A DNA stretch of 64,000 nt, from NCBI RefSeq assembly GCF_963924675.1, contig NC_089222.1, positions 3,410,001 to 3,474,000 of the forward strand. Reading direction: 5' to 3'. Positions 34,422-46,514 of the stretch are shown one piece after another; the first letter of the stretch is position 1, and the number at the start of each line of letters is the position of its first letter. Source of the DNA: Phocoena phocoena. Its lineage: Eukaryota > Chordata > Mammalia > Artiodactyla > Phocoenidae. The notes beneath the pieces were generated by a model. It made no database searches, had not been told where the DNA came from, and saw nothing but the letters and a program-made list of their open reading frames with translations. A program made the position numbers and the translations under genes.

Positions 34422-35617
34422 GAGAGCCATGAAAATCTTGGAAGAGCCACCTCTTCTGACCCAGCCTCACCGGGATCTACTGATCCAATGATTTTGTAAC
34501 ATATCAAGATTACCATTTTTAAGAGCATTTAAAAACTGTTTTCGTCAAGTAGCTACCATGTTAGTCGACAATTACGTTTTCTTTAAAAATTTCTGCCCAT
34601 GATTAATAGAAGCAACCCTGCCTCTGACCAGTAGACAGAACAATGTGTGGTTTTTTAAAAAACTTGTCAGAAAAGGGCCTTCCTGGCTTGCTGGCTCATT
34701 CATGATGTAAGATGATGTAAGAAGGCTCACATCACTTCATTAGGGCGTTCATGTCTCTTAACCATCACATACTCTGTTATAGAGAAAACTGTAACTTACA
34801 TACCTCAGTTAGGAATTCTTTTGGCTGCATGTAACAGAATTTCTGAGTGGCTTAAGCAGTGAAGGTATTTGAGTGTGTCATGTAAACAGCGAACCAAAAA
34901 AGGAGCATAGGTCAAAGAAATCACCAAAGAGCTCTGTCCCCTATCTTCTTTCCACCTCCATTGATATGCTGGCTTGGTCAGTGCAGGAGGAAGGATGGGA
35001 GGGTGGGAAGGGGCATGTATACATTTTGCCAGGATAACCAGAGCTCTCTCAGAAGGACTCTTCAGACTTCTGCTCAAGTCTCAGTGGCCAGAGCTGTCAC
35101 CTGGCCAGCCCATGCTGCAGGGTCTGCTGGGAAAGTGAGAAGATTTTCTAGTCTCTTTGGTGGAAGCCAATAGGGGAGAAGAGGGTTGACATAGCTGTTG
35201 GCATTCAGCAGCACCTGCCTCACTAATGTAGTGACTGTGAAAAAGGATTTTGTTTCAGACTATTAATATTACATTATTTTGGTACCAGATATCGACATAC
35301 ATATTACTGCTTTATTTCTATTGTACAAGAATTTTCAAAGCCGGTTTGAGTCTCATACCTATACTCCTCCCTTTGCTATTTGTTTTTCAATTTGGGATGA
35401 GAGGCAAGAAATAACCAAACAGTGCTAGTTTCAAACGAACACTATTTTCCAAAGACTTCCTTTGCCCTCATAGGATGCCTGGGTATTCCTCCCACCAGTT
35501 TACAGTTATGTCACTTATAAACAAATGTCAGGTCTTGTATAATTTCTATGTATCCTCTATACACAAGAAAAAAAATGGAAAGACTTTTTGGCCCTAAACT
35601 ATCTCCTCACTTGGTGT
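34422..35617. other. Unassigned sequence, partly an old repeat
   Basis: About 34800-35170 reads like an old interspersed repeat ('ttttggctgcatgtaacag', 'tggcttaagcagtgaagg'), but the family is not certain. The rest is unassigned. Confidence 0.35.
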
Positions 35618-35633
35618 AGAACTATTTTTCTTT

Positions 35634-35791
35634 TTCTTTTAAATTTTAATTTATTTACTTACTTACTTAAAATTTTTTTTTGGCCGTTCCACATGGCATT
35701 CCAGATCTTAGTTCCCTAACCAGGGATCAAACCCTTGCCCCCTGCAGTGGAAGTGTGGAGTCTTAACCACTGGACTGCCAGGGAAGTCCCC
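35634..35791 (-). repeat. CHRS-like short SINE
   Basis: The inverted short SINE has a TTTA/T tail, then 'ggccgttccacatggcat', 'aaccagggatcaaaccct', 'ccctgcagtggaagtgtgg' and 'ctgccagggaagtcc'. The perfect 16-bp duplication AGAACTATTTTTCTTT is at 35618-35633 and 35792-35807. Confidence 0.95.
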
Positions 35792-36104
35792 AGAACTATT
35801 TTTCTTTAGTATAAAACTGGGACTCTTACTCTGGAAATGAGACATACCACTTCAACTCAATCATCCAGGAAAATGCATGTCACATGGTGGCCGTACCCTC
35901 TAGACTGGAACAAACCTCAAAATTCGACTCTGGAAGTAACTCCTTTGGCCGATATGTGGCTTCTCCAGCAATATGGCCATGGCCCATCAGAATGATGGGC
36001 TGCCCTAACTTGGATCTCCTAGTCTAGGTGTTGGAAGAAGCTGTAGATCAAGTAATACTTAATAGAAGGAATAGAAAAGGGAGGGTGAGTTTCCCAACTT
36101 GTCT

Positions 36105-36400
36105 AAGGATAAGAATCATTTGGTGAGCTGGTTAAAAATATAGATTCCTGGGCCTGAAGCCAGAATCGAATCAGAATTTGCAGGCAGAGGTCTAGAATCT
36201 GCTTTCTTTTTTCTAACAAGTGCCCCCCAGTAAATTTTATCATCGGTGGTCCTCATCCTGGCTGCTCAGTAGAAACATCTGGAGAGCTTGCATAAAACAC
36301 CAATGGTCGGAGCCTCAGCCTCAACCAGAATAAGAGCATACAGCCCAGCATCTGTTTTTTTAAACATCTACGGCAACTCTGCTGTGCAGATCTGACAAAG
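36105..36400. mobile_element. Two adjacent old hAT-Charlie (MER5/MER58-like) remnants
   Basis: About 36105-36240 shows 'gatTcctgggcctgaagcc', 'atcgaatcagaatttgcag' and 'ctaacaagtgccccccag'. About 36245-36395 shows 'tcctcatcctggctgctcag', 'catctggagagcttgcat' and 'cagcatctgttttttTaaac'. Both follow the layout of short hAT MITEs. Subfamilies are tentative. Confidence 0.6.
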
Positions 36401-36478
36401 GCACAGGCTTTGGCGTGGAAACCCGTATGTAAGTGTGGCAGCTTAGAGAAAGACTTGATTCAGCCAAAGGCATTACTT

Positions 36479-36690
36479 CAGGGCTCAAACTATGGCCTAC
36501 AGGCCACATCCTGTCTGCTCTGTAAATAAAGTTTTATTGGAACACAGCCATGCCAGTTCTTTACCTGTTTTCTGTGGCTGCCTTCTGCCCTACCTACCAC
36601 AGCAGAGCTGAACAGCTGCAACAGAGATCACTATGGCCCACGAGCCCCATATATTCACTCTCTGTCTGTTTACCAACTTTACCAATCTCT
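36479..36690 (-). mobile_element. MER20 hAT-Charlie element (inverted)
   Basis: The reverse complement of MER20: 'tcaaactatggcctacaggcc', 'aataaagttttattggaac', 'acagccatgccagttc', 'ggctgccttctgccctacc' and 'gcaacagagatcactatgg'. Confidence 0.88.
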
Positions 36691-36754
36691 ACTCACCAAA
36701 CATTTGGATCAAGGACAGTTAAAAAATTATAATCGTAACACTAAGCTTGGATTA

Positions 36755-36925
36755 TATATAAGATATGGTTCTGAGTGCCCTGCATCTACTACCTCTTATT
36801 CTCACTTTACCAATAAGGAAACTGAAGATCTGAGAGGTTGAGAAACGTATCTAAGGTCATAGCACTAACAAAGGATGAGGCCAGGATTTGAATGCAGGCT
36901 GTCTGACTCCAGGACCTCAGGATGT
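36755..36925 (-). repeat. MIR SINE (inverted)
   Basis: The reverse complement of MIR: 'accaataaggaaactgaag', 'ctgagaggttgagaaacg', 'aggccaggatttgaatgc' and 'ggctgtctgactccagg'. Confidence 0.85.
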
Positions 36926-39385
36926 CCCTTTTTAATTTAATTAGTTTGTCTCTTAGACATGACTTTTGTGAAAAGATACAGGAAGAGCAATGGCGAGTCA
37001 TGAAGACAGATGTCTGAACAATCTAAGCCACCCCTGTCTGTTCCCTTGAACCTCATGTCCACTGGAGCAGTCAGCCTGGAAAGGATTCATTCTTTTATCA
37101 AACTTGAAAAATGATGAGTGCTGAACTGTACAATTTCTTTTTCTTTTTGCAATGTACCATGTTCAATATGACTAACTCTTTAAGTTGGAGTCCTCAGCAT
37201 CACTCAAGGCTCCCAGACATATGGCACGATGATCACTTCCTTGGCTGCATTAAGCCTCACACCCTTAATTTGTCCCATGATATATTCAATATGTTCCTAG
37301 TTTTCCACAGGGTCATCAGGATAATAGTTTGCTGTTAAAGACTGGACATTCCTCTGGAATCCCCATTTGTGGCTGCTTGTCAGAGGATCAGTGAAGCAGT
37401 TGGAAGAGAAGAACATGTAGCCATTAAATGCTGAGGAACAAAGACCAGGCAGTGGCTGGTGAGACAAAAATACCCATTTTATTGTCAATGTTTTGCTTTA
37501 CAGGGAGCCAATAAGGCAACGGAAACATGTACATTATATGCTGAGATAACCCAGCCCCACAAAGTCCTTTGGAGGGGGTGGAGCTTCCGGTTCGCCTGCA
37601 CTGACAACAGAGCCCTCACCATCTCAGGTGCAAGGACAAAGCCACAAAAGGGCTCTGTGTTTCTCTAATTACTTTGGCCCAAATTTTATAGCCCTGAAGT
37701 TAGGCACACTGTATGACAAAGTGCTCATCAGACAAGTTACATGAAGGGTGAGCAGCGTGCTGAGTCATATTACCCACCCAGGTCCCTCCACTGGTTTCAT
37801 TTATTGTTCGTTGACCTGCATAGCCTTGAGATGCCTGGCCACGCACTCACACTGGCCACATCCTATTCTAGCTTTATTGTTACCAGTTCTTACCAGACAT
37901 TGAGAATACAAGGCCAACAACGATGTTATTCCCCAATGGGAGAGCCAAGTGAGGTCCACCTAATGTTCCCATCACTTAAGACAGACTGTTTAGCCTCTGG
38001 AACCATGCCAGATTATTTGGAGAGTGTTCAGTGCGGTCAGTGAAACGTTTTTTTTGTTCTTGCGTCACCGCTTTTTCTTTTTGAACGTTTAATGCCGATC
38101 TGATCTGAATTCTTTAACCAGGGAAATTTGGTCTCTGGTTCATGCTGACCCTCTCCTCCTCACTCCCCACTCCACACTTTGGGAGCAGCCTTCCTTGTAA
38201 TGCCCACCCCCAGCCCCACTCTAGAACCTCTTCCACAGGGCTCCTCTCTCTCAAGATTCCAGGAAAGGACTGTTGGCCTGTCTTCACCTACACATTCCCA
38301 GGGAGAGGCCATCGCTCATCTGAATGGTTTCCAAGTGAGGTCACAAATGTGATTACAAGCAAGAACCTAAGGCTTTAGAGCTGCTGTTACAATCTAGAAA
38401 GTGCAGATTTGGAGAATGGAGGCAGGGGAGAAAGGGAGGTGTATATCCTAGCACCACAGAGCCTCAGAAAGGCAAAGACGCAAACAGGATGCTCCCTCTT
38501 CTAAGGATACATTCAAATCTTACTCTATATCTGGCAGACTCCCTTTCCCAGTCAAATGGAAAAACGAAACTGGGCCACTGGATGCTTAAACTCATAGAAT
38601 TCCAAGGGCCGGGGCAGCTTTCATCCCAGGCAGTCTAGTCCCAAAGCATGCAAGGGCAGCACCGAGTTATCCTGCTTCTAGGTCTGAAAGTGGAACAGCT
38701 CTGGGTCGCTCAGTTCCAGAATTATAATGGAGGGACGACAAAGACCTACTGAGGCTAACAAGGCATTCTGTGGGCAGCCCTGTGTTAAGGAGGAGGGCCA
38801 GGGGGCACAGTGCCCTGCTGAGGATGGCGGAGTGCCCAGGTGACCTGACTCTAACCTGAGCTTCTGTGACACACGTGTGCGAGCCGGTTCCTGGAGGCTG
38901 CGTTATGACGGATACGGATCAGATTAGGTGTCCCTGATCTAAGTCTGAAGACTAGGACAAACGAAATTACACAGCTTGGCTAAGTTGCATACAAGAGGGG
39001 TTTTATCAATGTTAGAGAAAAAAAAAGGCACACAAATGGTCGGTCTAGTTGGGATTTACACAGGAAATCCCCAGCACCTTCTCTGCCCTCCTCACCCCTC
39101 ACTGTCACCTCCTTCACTTTGCCTCAATGCTGCAGCTGCTCTCTAAATTACAGCACCAAGACACTGCTAGGCGAGTGGGGAGAGCGTCTTGCCATTCTGA
39201 AGTGCAGACTTCAGAATGGCAAGATGAGCACGGAATTCACGAGCAAGAGACGATTTACCTCCTATCAGTGGATACTCCAGGATAGCTTCTGCTCAGGACA
39301 AATGGTCCTCAGCTAAATGCTCAACTTATCTGCCTGCACCAGGATTCAACTCCTCTTTCAGAAACTGTCCAGAAGATTTGTATCA
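36926..39385. other. Unassigned sequence with a perfect hairpin near its end
   Basis: No coding exon could be supported. A pyrimidine-rich 'aatgttttgctttacag' before an open frame at about 37503 resembles a splice acceptor, but the predicted peptide matches nothing known to me and has no donor of note. The hairpin at 39187-39224 is annotated separately. Confidence 0.35.
39187..39224. other. Perfect 17-bp inverted repeat with 4-nt loop
   Basis: TCTTGCCATTCTGAAGT, loop GCAG, then ACTTCAGAATGGCAAGA. All 17 pairs match, and one G-T plus one C-G pair could extend the stem to 39185-39226. Pairing then stops. No further stem suggests a microRNA precursor. Confidence 0.92.
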
Positions 39386-39402
39386 CTGGCATGATATTTT
39401 TA

Positions 39403-39624
39403 TTTTTTTTATTATTTATATTTTTATTTATTGCGGTACTCGGGCCTCTCACCACTGTGGCCTCTCCCGTTGTGGAGCACAGGCTCCGGACGCGCAGGCT
39501 CAGCGGCCATGGCTCACGGGCCCAGCCGCTCCGCGGCATGTGGGATCTTCCCGGACCTGGGCACAAACTCGCGTCCCCTGCATCGGCAGGCGGACTCTCA
39601 ACCACTGCGCCACCAGGGAAGCGC
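39403..39624 (-). repeat. CHR-2-type SINE
   Basis: The inverted short cetacean SINE has 'gcggtactcgggcctctc', 'gctccggacgcgcaggctc', 'agcggccatggctcacgg', 'ccgctccgcggcatgtggg' and 'gcatcggcaggcggactc'. The perfect 17-bp duplication CTGGCATGATATTTTTA is at 39386-39402 and 39625-39641. Confidence 0.97.
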
Positions 39625-39641
39625 CTGGCATGATATTTTTA

Positions 39642-40130
39642 AAAAATCATTATATTTCATGTCAGTATCATTATCTCTGAGGTGTATCCACCCTTACAGC
39701 AAAGACCTAGACACAGATAGTTTTTGTTTTGTCCACTAATCGTCTACAATTGTCTATACAATTCTGCAGCGGCCCCATTTTCTCCCTCGACTTGACCACC
39801 GGTTCCGAGTTAAAGCACAAACCAGCCAGCTATGGATTGCAGCCTGTTCGCTGGCTCTCATGCTTTGCTCATGGTTCTGTAGGCTTTCTGTGAGGCAGCA
39901 TTCCCTCCTCAGAAAGTAGATACATCATCTGTCTGTTAACCACAAATTATCTTTCCCCAAAGCTGATGATGATGGCAAATGACCATGTACTCAAACATGC
40001 CATTGATGGGCTTTAAAAAAAATACTGGCAATGATTTCCTGCACTGGAAGAGAATTCTGGTGAGAGAGGGAAGGGCAGAGAGATTAAAGTTTTTCCTCAA
40101 GTACTACTGTAAAGGATAATAAAGCAGCAG
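39642..40130. other. Unassigned noncoding sequence
   Basis: Nothing recognisable on either strand. Confidence 0.35.
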
Positions 40131-40272
40131 GGCAGGGCTTCTCAAACTCGGGGATCTTGTTAAAATTCAGGTTCTGGTCCAGGCGTTTTGGAACCAGCGA
40201 TTCTGCTTTCCTACCAAGCCCCCAGGTGAGGGTGATGTTCCTGGTCTTCAGGCCACATTGGAGTAACAACAC
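40131..40272 (-). mobile_element. MER5A-like hAT MITE, partial
   Basis: 'gggcttctcaaactcggg' (terminal repeat remnant), 'gatcttgttaaaattcagg', 'accagcgattctgcttt' and 'ccaagcccccaggtgagg' follow the MER5A reverse order. The far terminal repeat is degraded. Confidence 0.65.
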
Positions 40273-40495
40273 TAAGAGAAGTCTACATGGGACGTCATCA
40301 GAAGCACTAGTATTTCCAATGACAAATCTTACAACCCACAAATCTGTCACACATGCACACCCTACTCGCCTGATTTCCACGTCTCTATGCTGCCTGCAGA
40401 AGGTGGAGATGACACTTCATTATTTATAAAAATAACTTCATTTTATAAAAATCTGGATTTACCAAACTGATTTTATACCACTTAAAAAAGAACTC

Positions 40496-40904
40496 GTTTC
40501 ATGGACGAACTTAGAGATGATCATACTAAGTGAAGTAAGTCAGACAGAGAAAGATATCACTTATATGTGGAATCTAATTTTTAAAAATGATACAAATGAA
40601 CTTATTTACAAAACAGAAACAGACTTACAGATTTCAACAACAAAATTACGGTTGTCAAAGGGGAAACGTGTGTTGGGGGGATACAATCAGGAGCTTGGGA
40701 TTAACATATACACACTACTATGTATAAGACAGATAACCAACAAGGACGTACGGTATAGCACAGGGAACTCTGCTCAATATTCTGTAATAACCTAAATGGG
40801 AAAAGAATCTGAAAAAAATGAATATATGTATATGTATAACTGAATCACTTTGCTGTACACCTGAAACACAACATTGTAAATCAACTATACTCCAATAAAA
40901 TTTA
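40496..40904 (+). mobile_element. 5'-truncated L1 3' end
   Basis: The sense L1 3' end includes 'actaagtgaagtaagtcag', 'caacaaggacgtacggtat' and 'acaacattgtaaatcaacta', and ends in 'aataaaatttaaaaaaa'. The duplication AAAAAAGAACTC is at 40484-40495 and 40905-40916. Part of the left copy's right side ('gttt' against 'actt') has diverged. Confidence 0.92.
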
Positions 40905-40920
40905 AAAAAAGAACTCACTT

Positions 40921-41490
40921 GAGCATTCCTAGATGTAGAATGCTCCCCTACTAGCAAAATAATGATTTACTTCAAAAAGTTGTACTTGAATATAGAAGCA
41001 TAAGAAACCATTCATGATTAACCTGGTAAACATCTAAACTGGGACATGGTGGAAAGAAGTTAACACCACAGGACTGCAATGAAAGCCCTTGGACTTTCCA
41101 TTTGAATGGCTAAATCTGTCACAGTCCTCAGGGTTTTAGCTGCTCCCAGAAAATGGGCAGCAGGGTTTCAACGGATGCTAGCCCTCTAAAGAGCCTCTGA
41201 AATTGTCAGATCATTCCACCTATGAGTGGCCACCTGGGCAGTGAATGAATTGGGTCAGTACAAATAGGTCAGGTACTTCTCAGAAAACCACTAGAGATAT
41301 GTTAAGCTAAGAAGCCAAAGAAACCTACAGTGGATTTTATTTGCACCATCCTTACACATCTAGTATATTAAATTCAGACACTGGCAGAATGTATATTTGT
41401 CAGTGTCAAAAGTTATCCAGGGAAAGACAAATATCTTTTGAGATCATGCATCAGTTTCCTTGTACTAAGGATTTTAAACTACAGTGTTTC
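40921..41490. other. Unassigned noncoding sequence
   Basis: No gene or named repeat recognised. Confidence 0.35.
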
Positions 41491-41502
41491 TGAACCCTCT
41501 CT

Positions 41503-42068
41503 CTTTTTTTAAAAAATTAATTTATTTTAATTAATTTATTCTTTTCTTCGGCTGCTTTGGGTCTTTGTTGCTGCGTGCTGGCCTTCTCTAGTTGAGGCAA
41601 GCGGGGGCTACTCTTTTTTTTTTTTTTTTTGCGGTACGCGGGCCTCTCACTGCTGTGGCCTCTCCTGTTGCGGAGCACAGGCTCCGGACGCGCAGGCTCA
41701 GCGGCCATGGCTCTCGGGCCCAGTCGCTCCGCGGCATGTGGGATCTTCCCAGACCGGGGCATGAGCCCGTGTCCCCTGCATCGGCAGGCGGACTCTCAAC
41801 CACTGCAACACCAGGGAAGCCCGGGGGCTACTCTTCACTGTGGTGTGCGGGCTTCTCACTGCGGTGGCTTCTCCTGTTGCGGAACATGGGCTCTAGGCAC
41901 ACGGGCTTCAGTAATTGTGGCCTGTGGGCTCTAGAGAGCAGGCTCAGTAGTTGTGGCACACAGGCTTAGCTGCTCCGCGGCATATGGGATCTTCCCAGAC
42001 CAGGGCTTGAACCCGCATCCCCTGACTGGCAGGCGGATTCTTAACCACTGCACCACCAGGGAAGCCCC
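41503..42068 (-). repeat. CHR-1-type SINE, split by a CHR-2 SINE
   Basis: The inverted long SINE runs from a T/A-rich tail through 'ggctgctttgggtctttg' to the tRNA-like head 'ttaaccactgcaccacc'. Its own duplication TGAACCCTCTCT is at 41491-41502 and 42069-42080. The body is interrupted at 41616-41821 by a younger SINE. Confidence 0.95.
41616..41821 (-). repeat. CHR-2-type SINE nested in the CHR-1 SINE
   Basis: The inverted copy has a 17-T tail, 'gcggtacgcgggcctctc', 'gctccggacgcgcaggctc' and 'ctgcatcggcaggcggac'. The perfect 14-bp duplication CGGGGGCTACTCTT, made from host SINE sequence, is at 41602-41615 and 41822-41835. This shows CHR-2 inserted after CHR-1. Confidence 0.97.
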
Positions 42069-42080
42069 TGAACCCTCTCT

Positions 42081-44888
42081 TAAAGAACCATATCTTATAG
42101 AGGATCAAATGATAAAAGACATGTTTTTTGAGTATAGAATTCTTATCAGTTAGTAATTCTAATGCTAATTTAGTCAAGTTAAGGTTGAAACTAATGGTTC
42201 CTTTTTTTGCTTATATGTGGCCTCAGTTAAAAATAGTAATCTATGTAGAAACATTACCTGTGTTGACAATTTTCAACAGATAATTGATAACTATAATAAT
42301 ACAAAACGATCTTGAACATCTACCTCAATTTTCTTTTCTCAGAAACTAATATTGTTTTCCAATGTCCCTTCATGCTTAAGTCTATCAAGAATGAGGACTC
42401 ACGTTGCTAATTAGAACACTGGGCTTAAAGTTTAAGTAGAAACAGTAAGAAGTAATGCACATTGAATCTTTATCCGTTTTGCTTCATCCTGTGCACCTTG
42501 GTACAACAGGTGATGGACGGGACTCAGTGAGTAACCCTGTTTGAACCAATGATCAACCTAGAAACCAGAAGAATTTTCCTTTTTTCAAAAAATCTTAGTT
42601 ATGGTGCTGCTTTTAAACGGATGTATCATAGCCTGGGGGCCAGATAGAAGCAGCTAACTTTTAGTAATTTCTTCACGGACGCGTCTGCTTTCATCTCTGC
42701 ACAAGCGTAATTCGAGTATCCCCAACAGTCTCTAGTCACCTCCTGACTCTTGGCCACGCCAGATGTTGGGGAATTGCTTGAAAGGCAGGCTTGTGGCTCC
42801 CTGAAGACTGGAATTCCCTCTAACCCTAAGGTCTCTCATCTGAAGTCAAAACAAATCCTTCTTGACTCGTTCTGCCAATCTTTTATCTCTTGGTTGCCTG
42901 ACCATGCCTCTCCTGACTGAGATCTCAAATTTGATCTTAAGTGAAAAGGATGTTTTGAGTACCTTTACTCCTATGTAGACAATGGCTATTTCAGAGAGCT
43001 CTAGTCTTTCAAAAGCAGATGCTTCTTTTAAACTCAACAAACCCTTGCCTTTGGATCTTACAAAATCCTTCTGCCTCTCAGTCATGGCTGAGGGCTGAAA
43101 AGACAGGGGTAACTGGGAATGAGGAGGGAGGCAAATGCCAGTGGGACCTTAACTTGAGTACATGGCTTCTTATTACACAGTCATTTAAATAGCAATAAAC
43201 AAAGCTGCAGCTGAGAGGCACTCACAGGTCTGGTAAATCTTGCTCTAAGGTATTAATTTCTGCTGGAAATGTGGAATCTCAGTAAAACGCAACAAGAATG
43301 TGTTTACAATTTATAAAGCTCTTCAAACTTCAACATCCACATGGAAAAGAAGAAAATTTTCTACTGAAACTGAACTTTGTTTTCTTCATCTCTGACCAAA
43401 CTGATTTCACTGTTTTGTTTTTTTTTTTTCTGTAAGTCACTGCAAAATACTGATAGATAAACAAAACCAAATCTCAAACCCTACAGTATATATGACCCAT
43501 TATTCCTGAATTTCAACATTACCAAGCTTTTTAAAGGTACAGAGAAGGGGACAGAAATCATGTTCTTTATTGAAATCCCATTTCACTGTTGAAACAGAAA
43601 ACACATCTTAAAATATCAAACTTTATCCTATGTGAGAAATGAGAAATTATAGGCATTCCAGCTGCATTCAAAATTCCTTAAATTTTAAGTTCTTAAAGTT
43701 TGTTTTCTTTGGCTATATAATCTGATTCTTTTAAATACTACTCAGTCATAGTGAAATATTCTTTTAAATGACAGAAACATTTAGTGCTAGCCTAGGCTAA
43801 ATAATAGGGCTTTTGGTCTATAGAAAAAGGCCTGAGATTAATGTACCTTCATCTGAAAGCAATGCTTGAGCACCTCAGTGATTACAGAGTTTGACATCCA
43901 TCTGCTGTTCCTTGCTTAACGCTTTTTTTTTCTTTATCAACACTTTAGGTGCAATGAAATTGCTGACTCTTTTGTGATCTTGACAAATCTGCTTGGTATT
44001 CATTAACATTAACAATGTCGGCCCAACCTAACTTACCCAAAGTATATCTCTCTACCTCCCCACTGAATTATCTACTAAAGATACCACCCACCACTCCCCC
44101 AGTATTCCCTGAACCCAAATTCGTAGCCCATGAAGCCCTCTCTCTTCATCCCAAACACTCCCCACCCTTCAGTACTGAAATCCTGTACTGAAATCACATC
44201 TATTAAACAATCATCTCTTCCCAGGCCCGGTCACTGGCCATCATATGTACTATTAATTGGAGGTAGGAGACACATACTATATCCAGCTTTATGCTGGTTC
44301 TTCTATTGTGGTCTTCTATGCCCATTTCAATCACTGTCAATTAATTAGGCATGTGTTATATTTTCATGCAGTAATCTAATAATCTAGAAAGCTAGCTATT
44401 TATGAAACAAACCAATCCAACATGCTCTACAGGTTATGTTTCCCAATATATAATCGATGCCCTAATTAAGGTTAAACACCAAGCAAAGTTTTCACAATAA
44501 GTCATAAACCCATTCAAAGAGGGACCACATATGAATTTTTATATGACCATCTCTTAATTGAAAACTAAGGAAATTTAATTTTTTATAAAAGTGTGAAAAA
44601 AGACAACAGCTTATACACACGTGTCCCAGCCCTAGCTTTCGGTAAGTATTAATTCTGCAGTTCAACCAGCCCCTATAGTCAACAGAGCCTCCAATAAGCC
44701 TTTCGGATAAAGCTTCCTGTCACAACACATACTGTGACATTCTCTGGAGTCTGCCCTAAATTGAGCTTTTCTGTTCGGTAAATAGCCTGAGACTGATATA
44801 TCCTTATAGTTCTTCTAACTTTTATTTCATTTTTATTTGTGCTTCATACACTCTCTGTCTCAAAAAAATGACATAATACAGTACTTCC
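42081..44888. other. Long unassigned stretch
   Basis: About 2.8 kb without a repeat I can name. It contains a small tandem duplication (GTACTGAAATC twice, 44172-44195). No exon was supported. Being repeat-poor, it is one of the better places to test for conservation. Confidence 0.35.
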
Positions 44889-45111
44889 TTTATTTATTTA
44901 TTTATTATTATTATTTTTTGCGGTACGCGGGCCTCTCACTGTTGTGGCCTCTCCCGTTGCAGAGCACAGGCTCCGGATGCACAGGCTCAGTGGCCATGGC
45001 TCACGGGCCCAGCCGCTCCCGCGGCACGTGGGATCTTCCCGGACCGGGGCACGAACCCGTGTCCCCTGCATCTGCAGGCAGACTCCCAACCACTGCGCCA
45101 CCAGGGAGGCC
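44889..45111 (-). repeat. CHR-2-type SINE
   Basis: The inverted copy has a TTTA/TTAT-rich tail, then 'gcggtacgcgggcctctc', 'aggctccggatgcacagg', 'ggcacgtgggatcttccc' and 'gcgccaccagggaggcc'. The target duplication is not clear, and the left edge in the tail is approximate. Confidence 0.93.
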
Positions 45112-45112
45112 C

Positions 45113-45285
45113 AGCTCATTTGATTCTTAAACGAACCTGTTAGGAAGGTACTTGGATTATCCTTGAGGAGCAGAGGGACAGAAAAGCTAACCCAGGAAGT
45201 AACCCAAGTGACAGCTCATAAGTAGCCAAGCCTGTACTTAAACCAGGCAGGCTGACTCTAGAATCTGTGTCTTCACCATTTACCT
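45113..45285 (-). repeat. MIR SINE (inverted)
   Basis: 'gaggagcagagggacagaa', 'taagtagccaagcctgta', 'accaggcaggctgactcta' and 'gaatctgtgtcttcacca' match the reverse complement of MIR. The CHR-2 SINE lies directly beside it and probably inserted into it. Confidence 0.7.
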
Positions 45286-46514
45286 ACTACGGCCCATAAA
45301 TCACAGATGAACTTTTGCATTTTTGACCAGTTAAAAAATTTCATAACGTACAGTTCTAAACTCTACTAAGTGTCATTTAATAATTCTTCACTGGCTCAGA
45401 AAAGAATTCAGATACTACCAGATCTCCTGATTTTCATTCTGAGCAAGAGTTTTCACTAAGCAGCGCTGGTGACCAAAGAGGTTTGGTAAACCAAAAGTTA
45501 GGCAATGGGTTTCCTCCTCCACCTCTGGAAGTAGACAGAAAATATGAAAACAAAGACTAAAAAGCAGGATTGACAGGAATTGCTGCACGAAAGGAATGTT
45601 CTCTTAAATGATGGCAACACATCTTTTTTTTTTTTTCCTAGCAAAAACAGTACTCCCCAGGAAATCTCAGTTTTTGTTTTTGTTCAACCAGGACTGTAAT
45701 ATTTAATTAACTTCACAGCTGGATCAACATATTGATGACATTTTATATTCATTTTTCTTAAATGTTTCAGTGGAAATGATCTCCTCACCAGCCCTTCCCT
45801 CCCCTCGTTCCTCCCAATTCTCTCTCTCTCTCTCCTCCTCTCTCTCTCTCTCACACACATACACTTTTTTTCATCAGTGCTAATCAGCTTTTTATTTGGA
45901 AATGTGTGTGTGCATGTGTACCTTTGTCAAAAAATTTCTTTATCATATCTTCATGATGGCTTTCTTTGACTCCTTAAAAGGCTGCTGTGCAGAAAAAACC
46001 AAAAATGAAAAACTATAAATTATAGTTTTCTTTAACTACACTAACTGTTATAAATTATAGTTAGCATAGTCACAGAAAACAAGATCTTAAAAATGGGTCT
46101 AAGTGAAAAAAGAAAGGCAGACTTTTATACTTGGAGTGAACTTTTTTGGATAACTTAAAAGACATGATTGAGACCTAGAATTTATTCTCAGGTCTGCCTT
46201 TAAAGCAAGGAGGCAGTAAACTAGATGTCATTGGTCCTAAACCACATACTTTTCCCCTTTTCATTATTTTTGCTTATAATTCCCATCCTCAAGGTGCTGC
46301 TGTGATGTTGCTATCATTGTCTGTGTTACCTCAGAACTTGAAGAGTGAGTACCAGAAGCCTGGAAAAAAATTCGGACAGAAACAGTGTAGCACCGTTTGA
46401 GATATGCTCTGTTGCCATTGTTTTTTTTTAATCTCATGGTGGGCAAAGCCAGGAGCCCTGGTGCTTATTAGCAGAGGGCTTCTTCTAGGTATACACTGTT
46501 TTACTTTTTAAAAA
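45286..46514. other. Unassigned sequence with a (CT)n tract
   Basis: It contains a CT-rich microsatellite at about 45820-45853 leading into CACACA, and two overlapping AT palindromes around 46005-46066 (AAAACTATAA-A-TTATAGTTTT and a near copy). No gene was recognised. Confidence 0.4.

Noticed and set aside
37459..37668. Possible plus-strand exon preceded by an acceptor-like tract
   Set aside because: The peptide is unknown to me, there is no convincing donor, and the host gene is on the other strand.
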